Source: Bacteroidota bacterium (lineage in GTDB: Bacteria > Bacteroidota > Bacteroidia > Bacteroidales > Prolixibacteraceae). From it: a stretch of DNA of 5,241 bases. Under the pieces are notes generated by a model that saw nothing but the letters and a program-made list of their open reading frames with translations, searched no databases and was not told where the DNA came from. The stretch lies in contig JAUZOB010000245.1 of NCBI GenBank assembly GCA_030706665.1, forward strand, positions 1 to 5,241, written 5' to 3'. This document shows, in pieces, positions 1 through 5,241 of this stretch. The position numbers and the translations under genes are program-made. Positions within the stretch are counted from its first letter, which is position 1; each line of letters begins with the position of its first letter.

Positions 1-98
1 GAGATGGCATCGACCATATAAGCCTCATTTACTTTCTTTTCCTTACCGTTTTCGTCAATCTTTTGATATTTGACTTTACATTCAAACCAGGTATTCAT
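1..98 (-). CDS. DUF4494-type protein, N-terminal fragment (gene runs off left edge)
   Basis: Reading the minus strand from an ATG at 98-96 gives 32 complete codons with no stop before the window edge. The protein begins MNTWFECKVKYQKIDENGKE and continues through a lysine-rich stretch to a segment ending YMVDAI. From memory, the opening MNTWFECKV followed by KY and, about 15 residues later, a YxVDA segment is the characteristic start of DUF4494 proteins, small cytosolic proteins of unknown function found mostly in Bacteroidota. No signal peptide or membrane segment is visible. An in-frame ATG two codons upstream (104-102) is possible, but the start at 98 matches the usual family N-terminus and leaves a slightly longer leader after the promoter at 118-149. 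The gene is transcribed away from the tetR gene and nothing here links it functionally to efflux. The 3' part lies outside the window, so total length is unknown. Confidence 0.78.
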   Translation of the reverse strand, partial: MNTWFECKVKYQKIDENGKEKKVNEAYMVDAI

Positions 99-117
99 AA
101 GCATATAAATTTGAATG

Positions 118-149
118 CAAAGCTAACAGAATCCGTGAATATTCAGAAA
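118..149 (-). promoter_or_regulatory. Bacteroidota-type promoter for the DUF4494-type gene
   Basis: On the minus strand, positions 125-118 read TAGCTTTG, an exact match to the Bacteroidota -7 consensus TAnnTTTG. Twenty bases upstream, positions 149-146 read TTTC, a one-mismatch form of the -33 element TTTG, and the usual spacing is about 19-21. The predicted transcription start would fall near 110-112, leaving a very short leader before the ATG at 98. The location directly upstream of the gene and the exact -7 match support the call; the -33 box is imperfect. Confidence 0.6.
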
Positions 150-226
150 GAGAAAATAAAGAACTATCGGATAATTATTCCATTTCTGAACATTCAAAAG
201 TTGATTTTTCCCGGAATATATAATAT

Positions 227-266
227 GGCATCCGAAAGAAGGCAAAGAGGCTTGTTACCGGATGCC
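227..266. repeat. 8-bp inverted repeat with 24-base spacer
   Basis: GGCATCCG at 227-234 is the exact reverse complement of CGGATGCC at 259-266. The spacer is 24 bases and does not fold into an obvious extension of the stem. It lies between the two divergent promoters, just upstream of the -33 region of the tetR promoter. No T-tract follows on either strand, so it does not look like an intrinsic terminator. It could be a binding site for a second regulator or a chance match. Confidence 0.4.
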
Positions 267-278
267 CTGGTTGATGGA

Positions 279-310
279 CTTGCTTTTGTGTCACAAGGAT
301 TATATATTTG
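279..310 (+). promoter_or_regulatory. Bacteroidota-type promoter for the tetR-family gene
   Basis: Positions 303-310 read TATATTTG, an exact match to the -7 consensus TAnnTTTG. A -33-like element CTTG (one mismatch from TTTG) lies at 279-282, giving a 20-base spacer, within the usual range. A better TTTG at 285-288 is only 14 bases away and therefore less likely. The predicted start, about 315-317, falls inside the dyad at 311-325 and gives a leader of about 30 bases before the ATG at 346. Confidence 0.65.
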
Positions 311-325
311 TCTAACATTGTTAGA
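311..325. promoter_or_regulatory. Operator O1: perfect 15-bp dyad at the tetR promoter
   Basis: TCTAACATTGTTAGA has perfect 7-base arms (311-317 and 319-325) around a single central T at 318. It starts at the base immediately after the -7 box and covers the predicted transcription start, an ideal place for a repressor to block RNA polymerase. Size and symmetry fit a TetR-family dimer. A near-identical dyad is found at 1103-1117 in front of the efflux operon, which is the strongest reason to call it the operator of the regulator at 346-936. Protein binding itself is inferred. Confidence 0.72.
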
Positions 326-345
326 AAAATTTACAAGTATAAACT

Positions 346-936
346 ATGGGACATATAGAACGGAAATTACGTGAAAAAGAGAATGTTCGCAACAGCATAT
401 TGGCAGCAGCAAGGAAAATTGCGACAGCTGAAGGCTGGCATGCGGTTACCATTCGAAAAATTGCCGATGCCATTGAGTATACTGCACCGATCGTTTACGA
501 ACATTTTGAGAATAAAAGTGATGTAATTCGTGAGTTGGTCATTTCAGGATTTAAAATGCTATATGATGAGGTTGAAAAGGCCCAGGCTACGGAATCGGAC
601 CCTGAAAAGCTATTAATGCAATTGTCATTAATCCATTGGGATTTTGCTTTTAATAATACCGACCTGTTTCAACTCATGTTTAGTCTGGAAAGGCCTGTTC
701 CTAATGAGGCAGCCTTGGCTGCAATGCATATGATTAAAGACATCTTTATGAAAATTACAAAAAAGAGTGAAAGTGAAGTTGAGGAAATTATATTTAACTG
801 GGTGTGTCTGCTTAATGGAAGTGTTGCAACAGTGATGCGTTTTAAGGACACTCCACATTCGCATATGAGGACATTAAACGAGTCCCGTGAATTGTATATC
901 GGTTTCATAAACCGTTTTATCAAGAGTATTTCTTAA
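346..936 (+). CDS. TetR/AcrR-family transcriptional repressor of the adjacent RND efflux operon
   Basis: The 196-residue protein has the usual size of the family. Residues about 14-60 form the TetR-type DNA-binding domain: ILAAARKIATAEGW is followed by the helix-turn-helix at about 34-54 (VTIRKIADAI, then YTAPIVYEHF) and the typical ENKSDVI continuation. Residues about 65-196 are mostly helical and poorly conserved, as expected for the ligand-binding and dimerisation domain; they may belong to the WHG-type C-terminal group, but this is a guess. The ATG at 346 is the first in frame after an in-frame TAA at 340-342 and gives a normal short arm before helix 1. The gene lies just upstream of the efflux genes in the same direction. 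Matching dyads at 311-325 and 1103-1117 suggest autoregulation plus repression of the operon, relieved by an unknown ligand. Family is clear; target is inferred. Confidence 0.92.
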   Translation: MGHIERKLREKENVRNSILAAARKIATAEGWHAVTIRKIADAIEYTAPIVYEHFENKSDVIRELVISGFKMLYDEVEKAQATESDPEKLLMQLSLIHWDFAFNNTDLFQLMFSLERPVPNEAALAAMHMIKDIFMKITKKSESEVEEIIFNWVCLLNGSVATVMRFKDTPHSHMRTLNESRELYIGFINRFIKSIS

Positions 937-939
937 TTT

Positions 940-985
940 TTTGCATCAGATTAATGCTGTTAGATTTTATAACGACATTGTTAAA
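940..985 (+). promoter_or_regulatory. Possible weak promoter with an operator-like core, just after tetR
   Basis: Immediately after the tetR stop, TTTG at 940-943 and TAGATTTT at 961-968 (one mismatch from TAnnTTTG) resemble a Bacteroidota promoter, but the spacer is 17 bases, shorter than the usual 19-21. Two bases after the -7-like box, ACATTGTTA at 975-983 repeats nine contiguous bases of operator O1, although the left arm is not conserved. The arrangement mimics that at 303-325. It could be the efflux operon promoter with a long leader, or chance in AT-rich DNA. Confidence 0.25.
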
Positions 986-1069
986 CCGGATAAATTCTGT
1001 TTTGGCCGATAAGAAAGGATTGTTTGTCGATTTAGTTTCCGGTATCTGATTTTTTATAGATTGTTTCGC

Positions 1070-1093
1070 AGAGCCGATGAGGCTTTTCTTTTT
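1070..1093 (+). terminator. Likely intrinsic terminator after tetR
   Basis: AGAGCC at 1070-1075 pairs with GGCTTT at 1081-1086 (six pairs including one G-T) around the five-base loop GATGA. The T-rich run TTTTCTTTTT spans 1084-1093. This is a short hairpin plus T-tract on the plus strand, about 130 bases after the tetR stop and 44 bases before the first efflux gene. The stem is small, so termination may be partial. If the operon promoter lies upstream of it, the hairpin would sit in the operon leader. Confidence 0.5.
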
Positions 1094-1102
1094 ATTAGAA
1101 AA

Positions 1103-1117
1103 TCTAACAATGTAAGA
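1103..1117. promoter_or_regulatory. Operator O2: near-perfect 15-bp dyad in front of the efflux operon
   Basis: TCTAACAATGTAAGA differs from the reverse complement of O1 (TCTAACAATGTTAGA) at one base, and its own dyad symmetry is broken only there. In direct orientation, 311-334 and 1103-1126 agree at 20 of 24 bases, so similarity continues past the dyad. O2 ends 20 bases before the ATG of the outer-membrane factor gene. No good TAnnTTTG box lies directly beside it, so the exact geometry relative to the operon promoter is unclear. Confidence 0.7.
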
Positions 1118-1137
1118 AAAGTTAACGATAATATAAC

Positions 1138-2481
1138 ATGAGAAAAGGAAGATTATTAATGCTTGGACTTTTGCTGTTGCAGGTGGCAGTAAACGGACAA
1201 GGTTTGTCGCTTAAACAATGCATTGAGTATGCCAACAAGAATAATGGCAATATTAAGAATGCTCATTATGATGTTGACATAGCTCAAAAGAAAATTGACG
1301 AGCAGGTTGGTACGATGTTGCCACAGGTTGATGCGTCGGGGAGTTATACTGATAACCTGAAATTGAATACGACCCTTTTGCCAGGGGAATTGATGGGGAA
1401 GCCCGGTACGATGATTCCAATCACCATGGGGATTCAACATAACCTGATGACTGGCATTGCGCTGAATCAGAAAATTTATGATCCTTCGTTTAAGGTCGCA
1501 TTGCAGGCTGCAAAAGTCAGTCAGCAACAGTCTATACAGAGCTTGCAGAAGACCAATGAACAGACTGCATACAATATCAGCCGGACTTATTACCAGACTC
1601 TGGTTATCCAAAAGCAGATGAATGTATTGAAAGCTACCCTTGATGCTTCTGAGAAGTCATTAGCTTCCCTTGAATTAAAATTCCAAAACGGGATGGCTAA
1701 AAAAGTAGATGTCGATAAAATAAAGGTGAGTCGTAACAATACCCGGTCACAACTGGACCAAAGTCAATTGAGCTACAAGCAGTCTCTCAATAATCTGAAA
1801 TACCAGATGGGAATGCCGGTGGAGAATGCCATTGAACTGGTTGAAACGGAACTGAATCAGGAATATCAGCCGATAGAACTTAAAAAGGATAGTTTCAATG
1901 TGGAGAACCGGGTTGATTATCAATTGCAGAAAACAGCTCTTCAATTATATGAGATTGATAAAAAAAGGAATCAGGCCGGTTATCTGCCTACTTTCTCTTT
2001 TAATGCCGCTTATAACTACAATGCCATGCGTAAGGAATTCAATTTCCTGGATATGAGTCAGAAGTGGTTTAATAGCTCTAGCATCGGTTTCACTTTGAAG
2101 GTCCCGATTTTTGACGGTTTTCAAAAACGTGCCCGAATTGCTCAATCATCATTGAACATTGAGAAGTCCAGGGAAAATATCAATCTTACCGAGCAGTCGA
2201 TTAAGGTAGATATCTCGAATTACGAAATTCAATACAGTAATGCATTGGATAATATCCGCAATGAAAGAGAAAATCTTGATCTGGCTAATAGTGTGTATAA
2301 AAACACTCAGCTTGCCTATCAGCAGGGGACCGGATCATCTCTTGACCTTGTCCAGGCTGAAAGCTCTTTGCGCGAAGCACAGAACAACTATTTCAATAAA
2401 TTACTAAGCCTTTACATTGCCCGGATCGATCTGGAGCAATCTAAAGGAACCTTAATGACTTACATCAACAATCTTAAATAA
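1138..2481 (+). CDS. TolC-family outer-membrane efflux protein
   Basis: This 447-residue protein would form the trimeric outer-membrane channel and periplasmic tunnel of the tripartite pump. Residues 1-20 look like a Sec signal peptide: basic RKGR, a leucine-rich core, and a likely cut after VNG before QG. No lipobox cysteine is present, unlike OprM-type lipoproteins. The mature start LSLKQCIEYANKNN is the familiar opening of TolC-like proteins. Two internally similar halves follow, as in outer membrane efflux domains: long Gln/Asn/Lys-rich helices at about 120-225 and 335-440, the related motifs FQNGMAKKVDVDKIK (182-196) and YQQGTGSSLDLVQAE (394-408), and strand-forming segments near 65-115 and 284-325 (including VPIFDGF at 322-328). 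The ATG at 1138 is the start that retains the signal peptide. It is the first gene of the operon; the adaptor gene follows after 8 bases. Confidence 0.93.
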   Translation: MRKGRLLMLGLLLLQVAVNGQGLSLKQCIEYANKNNGNIKNAHYDVDIAQKKIDEQVGTMLPQVDASGSYTDNLKLNTTLLPGELMGKPGTMIPITMGIQHNLMTGIALNQKIYDPSFKVALQAAKVSQQQSIQSLQKTNEQTAYNISRTYYQTLVIQKQMNVLKATLDASEKSLASLELKFQNGMAKKVDVDKIKVSRNNTRSQLDQSQLSYKQSLNNLKYQMGMPVENAIELVETELNQEYQPIELKKDSFNVENRVDYQLQKTALQLYEIDKKRNQAGYLPTFSFNAAYNYNAMRKEFNFLDMSQKWFNSSSIGFTLKVPIFDGFQKRARIAQSSLNIEKSRENINLTEQSIKVDISNYEIQYSNALDNIRNERENLDLANSVYKNTQLAYQQGTGSSLDLVQAESSLREAQNNYFNKLLSLYIARIDLEQSKGTLMTYINNLK

Positions 2482-2489
2482 TCAGAGAC

Positions 2490-3551
2490 ATGAAAAAAGT
2501 AATTACCCTGATTGTAATTATCGTGCTTGTAGTATTAGCAGGTATGAGATTAAAGAGCAATCATGATAAGATCAATTCAAAAAAACAGACAAATAGCGGG
2601 ATTTCAAGTGTGGTAACAGTGAACGTGACATCTGTTAAAAGAATGGAATCTCCACATACATTGAATCTGGTTGGTACATTGAACCCAAATACAGAAATCA
2701 ACATAGCCGCTGAAGCCCAGGGACAGATTACCTCGCTTAATGTTGAGCTTGGACAGGCAAAAGGGAAAGGATGTGTATTAGGTACGATTGACAATAAACT
2801 AAAACGTCTTGCCGTACAATCAGCAAAGATCAGTGAAGCCAGATTGAAAAGAGATTTGCAACGATATGAGAATCTTTATAAAGGTGGAAGTGCGACTGAA
2901 CAGCAGCTGGACGATGCCCGTATTTCATATGAAAATGCTAAAATTCAACTGGAACAGGCTAAGAAACAATTGGCAGATGCTACAATTACAGCTCCGATAA
3001 GTGGTGTTATTGCCCTGAAACAAGTTGAAAGAGGCGCATTTGTGAACATCGGTACTCCTATTGCTACGATAGTAGATATCTCAAAACTTAAGATTAAACT
3101 GAATGTTTCGGAAGGTAATGTATATAAGCTTAAAGTTGGAGATAAAGCTCAGATTACAACAGATGTTTATCCGGGGGCTACCTTTTATGGACGCATTACT
3201 TTCATAAGCGCTAAAGGAGATGAAACACATAATTATCAGGTTGAAATCGTCATCCCGAACAATGCTAAGCATGCTTTAAAAGCCGGAACTTTTGTAAATG
3301 CATCCGTTGATATTCCTTCTAATGGTTCTGCGTTGTTTATTCCCCGTGAAGCTTTGCAGGGAAGCATTCAGGATGCAAAGGTATATGTCGTAGAAAATGG
3401 GATTGCGAAATTGAAACAAATTGTTGTTACGAGTGGTGACGATAAAAACCTTCAGGTGGTTTCCGGACTGAATGAAGGGGAACAAGTTGTAGTAACCGGG
3501 CAGATAAATCTGACCGACGGGAAAGCAATCAAAATTGTAAGCAGTAATTAG
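2490..3551 (+). CDS. RND efflux periplasmic adaptor (membrane fusion protein, HlyD/AcrA family)
   Basis: The 353-residue adaptor would link the inner-membrane pump to the TolC-like channel. Residues 1-18 (KK, then a run of Ile/Val/Leu) form an uncleaved membrane anchor or signal; there is no lipobox cysteine, so it is not an AcrA-type lipoprotein. The lipoyl (barrel-sandwich) domain comes in two halves: about 66-101, and 163-196 with TITAPISGVIALKQVERGAF at 165-184. Between them, 103-162 forms a fairly short alpha-helical hairpin including LYKGGSATEQQLDDA at 129-143. The beta-barrel lies at about 198-275 and the membrane-proximal domain at about 280-350, with FIPREAL and GLNEGEQVVVTG. The first lipoyl half is unusual: the common GDxVKKGQ-like turn reads GQAKGKGCVLGTID (88-101), placing Cys95 where Gln or similar is usual. 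The gene lies 8 bases after the outer-membrane factor gene and 12 before the pump gene. Confidence 0.93.
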   Translation: MKKVITLIVIIVLVVLAGMRLKSNHDKINSKKQTNSGISSVVTVNVTSVKRMESPHTLNLVGTLNPNTEINIAAEAQGQITSLNVELGQAKGKGCVLGTIDNKLKRLAVQSAKISEARLKRDLQRYENLYKGGSATEQQLDDARISYENAKIQLEQAKKQLADATITAPISGVIALKQVERGAFVNIGTPIATIVDISKLKIKLNVSEGNVYKLKVGDKAQITTDVYPGATFYGRITFISAKGDETHNYQVEIVIPNNAKHALKAGTFVNASVDIPSNGSALFIPREALQGSIQDAKVYVVENGIAKLKQIVVTSGDDKNLQVVSGLNEGEQVVVTGQINLTDGKAIKIVSSN

Positions 3552-3563
3552 ATTTAAAGAGAT

Positions 3564-5241
3564 ATGTCAGTAACAGAAATAGCCATAAAACGGCCAACCC
3601 TTATAGTGGTCATATTCGCCGTACTCGGCATACTGGGAATTACCAGTTATTCCATGCTGAAATATGACCTGATTCCTAAACTGAGTGTTCCGGTAGTGAC
3701 AGTCATTACACAGTATCCGGGAGCTTCAGCTGCTGAAGTTGAAAGCTCGGTCACTAAGAAACTGGAAGACGCTCTTTCTTCACTTGAGAATGTGAAAGAT
3801 ATGCAGTCTACCTCGCAGGAAGGAGCTTCTACCATTACTGTCGAGTTGGAATCGAATGCGAATGTAGACTTAGCTCTGCAGGATGCGCAACGAAAAGTAA
3901 ATGTCATCTTGTCGACCTTGCCTGTCAATGCGAAAACGCCATCGCTGATTAAGTTCTCAAGCGATGATATGCCGGTTATGCAATTAGGTGTCACTGCAAA
4001 CATGCCTCCTACCGAGTTGTATCAGTTGGTTGATGATCAGATAAAATCTCAGCTTTCAAAAGTCAACGGGGTAGGGCAGGTTACACTTATCGGAGGGAAT
4101 CAACGTGAGATTAAAATCAATGTCAATAAAAAGAAACTGGATAGTTATAATCTTTCGATTGCCAGTATTTATCAATCGTTGAGCAATGCGAACCTTGAAC
4201 TGCCTACCGGAAAAATTGAAGGGGATTTAAAACAATATACCGTTAGGCTTTCCGGTAAAATAAGAACTCTTGATGACTTACATAACATCATTATTTCAAA
4301 AACAGCTCAGGGAAGTGCCATACGTCTTTCGGATGTTGCAGAAGTAGTGGATGGTACTGCGGAACTTCAGAGTATAACCCGCATCAACAATCATAACTCC
4401 ATTGGGTTAATCATACAGAAACAGTCAGATGCCAATACAGTTGATGTGTGTAAATTCTCAAAGGCGCAAATTGTCGAGCTCGAAAAGATGTATTCCAGGT
4501 ATAATCTGAAATTCGACATTGCGAATGATACTTCTATTTATACGCTTGCATCGGCCAATGCTGTAATGGAGGATCTTGTTCTGGCCATTATTCTTGTGGC
4601 AATTGTCATGTTTTTGTTCTTACACAGTGTCCGGAATTCGTTTATCGTTTTGATTTCCATTCCCTGTTCGATCATATCGGTTTTTGCGGCCATGTATATC
4701 TTTAATTTTTCGCTGAACATGATGACGTTAATGGCATTTTCGCTTATTATCGGGATTCTGGTCGACGATTCCATTGTGGTACTCGAAAATATACACCGGC
4801 ATTTGGAAATGAAGAAAGGCCGCCGCAAGGCTGCTCTCGACGGACGTAGTGAGATCGGATTTACTGCAGTAGCAATTACGATGGTCGACGTTGTGGTATT
4901 TGTTCCGCTTGCTTTGGTTACCGGTATGATCGGGAATATGCTTCGTGAATTCTCGTTGGTGATTGTGTTCTCAACGCTGATGAGCCTTTTTGTTTCATTT
5001 ACAGTTACTCCGTTGCTTGCATCACGGTTCAGTAAAATAGAAAAACTGACCAAAGGATCTATATTCGGTAGTCTGGCTGTAAGCTTTGAGGCGTTTTTTA
5101 TTCGGATTACCGGATATTATGTCCGGGTTCTTCGTTGGAGTCTGAATCACCGTAAAACGATATATATATCAGTAACTGCTTTGATTATCTTCTCGTTTTC
5201 TTTGGTTGGCTTCGGTTTTATCGGATCCGAATTCTTTCCTC
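3564..5241 (+). CDS. RND-family efflux pump, HAE1/AcrB-like inner-membrane subunit (3' truncated by window)
   Basis: The frame is open from ATG 3564 to the right edge: 559 complete codons, about half of the roughly 1,000-1,070 residues usual for the family. The N-terminus, MSVTEIAIKRPTLIVVIFAV and then DLIPKLSVPVV and YPGASAAEVE, is the hallmark RND start. Segments: TM1 about 12-30, periplasmic porter/docking loop 31-335, TM2 338-355, TM3 360-381, TM4 386-406, TM5 433-452, TM6 464-485, TM7 534-552. TM4 carries GILVDDSIVVLEN with Asp401-Asp402, equivalent to the proton-relay pair Asp407-Asp408 of AcrB; this favours the drug-type (HAE) branch over heavy-metal pumps. The last residues, GFIGSEFFP, mark the start of the second periplasmic loop. 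It would drive proton-coupled export, and the substrate is unknown. The ATG is 12 bases after the adaptor stop, consistent with translation from one operon mRNA. Confidence 0.95.
   Translation, partial: MSVTEIAIKRPTLIVVIFAVLGILGITSYSMLKYDLIPKLSVPVVTVITQYPGASAAEVESSVTKKLEDALSSLENVKDMQSTSQEGASTITVELESNANVDLALQDAQRKVNVILSTLPVNAKTPSLIKFSSDDMPVMQLGVTANMPPTELYQLVDDQIKSQLSKVNGVGQVTLIGGNQREIKINVNKKKLDSYNLSIASIYQSLSNANLELPTGKIEGDLKQYTVRLSGKIRTLDDLHNIIISKTAQGSAIRLSDVAEVVDGTAELQSITRINNHNSIGLIIQKQSDANTVDVCKFSKAQIVELEKMYSRYNLKFDIANDTSIYTLASANAVMEDLVLAIILVAIVMFLFLHSVRNSFIVLISIPCSIISVFAAMYIFNFSLNMMTLMAFSLIIGILVDDSIVVLENIHRHLEMKKGRRKAALDGRSEIGFTAVAITMVDVVVFVPLALVTGMIGNMLREFSLVIVFSTLMSLFVSFTVTPLLASRFSKIEKLTKGSIFGSLAVSFEAFFIRITGYYVRVLRWSLNHRKTIYISVTALIIFSFSLVGFGFIGSEFFP

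Noticed and set aside
122..136. Half-match to the operator (CTAACA at 123-128) overlapping the DUF4494 promoter
   Set aside because: Only one arm matches and the other half shows no dyad, so there is no good reason to place this gene under the TetR-type regulator.
285..288. TTTG as the -33 box of the tetR promoter
   Set aside because: It is an exact -33 match but only 14 bases from the -7 box. The one-mismatch CTTG at 279-282 has the expected 20-base spacing.
63..374. Plus-strand open frame of 103 codons upstream of and overlapping the tetR gene
   Set aside because: It runs antisense to the DUF4494-type start, across two promoters and the operator O1, and overlaps the tetR start. The translation shows no recognisable domain.
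3647..4003. Minus-strand open frame of 118 codons over the 5' part of the pump gene
   Set aside because: The plus-strand frame here encodes the conserved RND porter start, and the antisense product resembles no known family.
4538..5053. Minus-strand open frame of 171 codons inside the pump gene
   Set aside because: It is antisense to the well-conserved TM2-TM6 region of the RND pump. The Ser/Thr/Ile-rich translation is typical of a shadow frame.
5223..5234. Adjacent BamHI and EcoRI sites (GGATCCGAATTC), suggesting a cloning-vector junction
   Set aside because: The bases simply encode Gly-Ser-Glu-Phe of the conserved GFIGSEFFP segment of RND pumps, and the frame continues through them.
1..5241. 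CRISPR arrays, tRNA/rRNA genes, insertion sequences or phage attachment sites
   Set aside because: No regularly spaced repeats, tRNA-like cloverleaf, rRNA-like sequence or transposase-like frames were seen; the window is filled by ordinary efflux genes and short spacers.

Overview
The window looks like a chromosomal segment of a member of the Bacteroidota, probably order Bacteroidales. It has moderate-to-low GC. Its intergenic regions carry the phylum's characteristic -7 promoter box (TAnnTTTG), and strong Shine-Dalgarno sequences are absent. The gene at the left edge, read on the minus strand, starts like the DUF4494 family, which is known mainly from this phylum. The assignments come from reading the sequence; no database search was run.

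Layout from left to right: (1) positions 1-98, minus strand, the first 32 codons of a DUF4494-type gene that runs off the left edge, with its own promoter at about 118-149. (2) 99-345, a divergent intergenic region holding that promoter, an 8-bp inverted repeat with a 24-base spacer (227-266), a plus-strand promoter (279-310) and, directly against its -7 box, a perfect 15-bp dyad (311-325). (3) 346-936, a TetR/AcrR-type repressor. (4) 937-1137, a 201-base spacer with a hairpin plus T-tract (about 1070-1093) and a second, near-perfect copy of the dyad (1103-1117). (5) 1138-5241, a compact three-gene operon: TolC-like outer-membrane factor, periplasmic adaptor (membrane fusion protein) and RND inner-membrane pump. 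The intergenic gaps are 8 and 12 bases. The pump gene is cut by the right edge after 559 codons, roughly half its normal length.

Together the genes encode a tripartite RND efflux system of the AcrAB-TolC kind. The pump would use the proton gradient, the adaptor would bridge the periplasm and the TolC-like protein would give the outer-membrane exit. The TetR-type protein very probably represses both itself and the pump operon through the two matching dyads, with an unknown small molecule relieving repression. The dyad pair, which can be read directly in the DNA, is the most informative regulatory result. The substrate cannot be deduced from the sequence.

I see no evidence for a previously undescribed system. 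The genes are a familiar type of efflux locus, and the points worth a second look are regulatory details and a few unusual residues.
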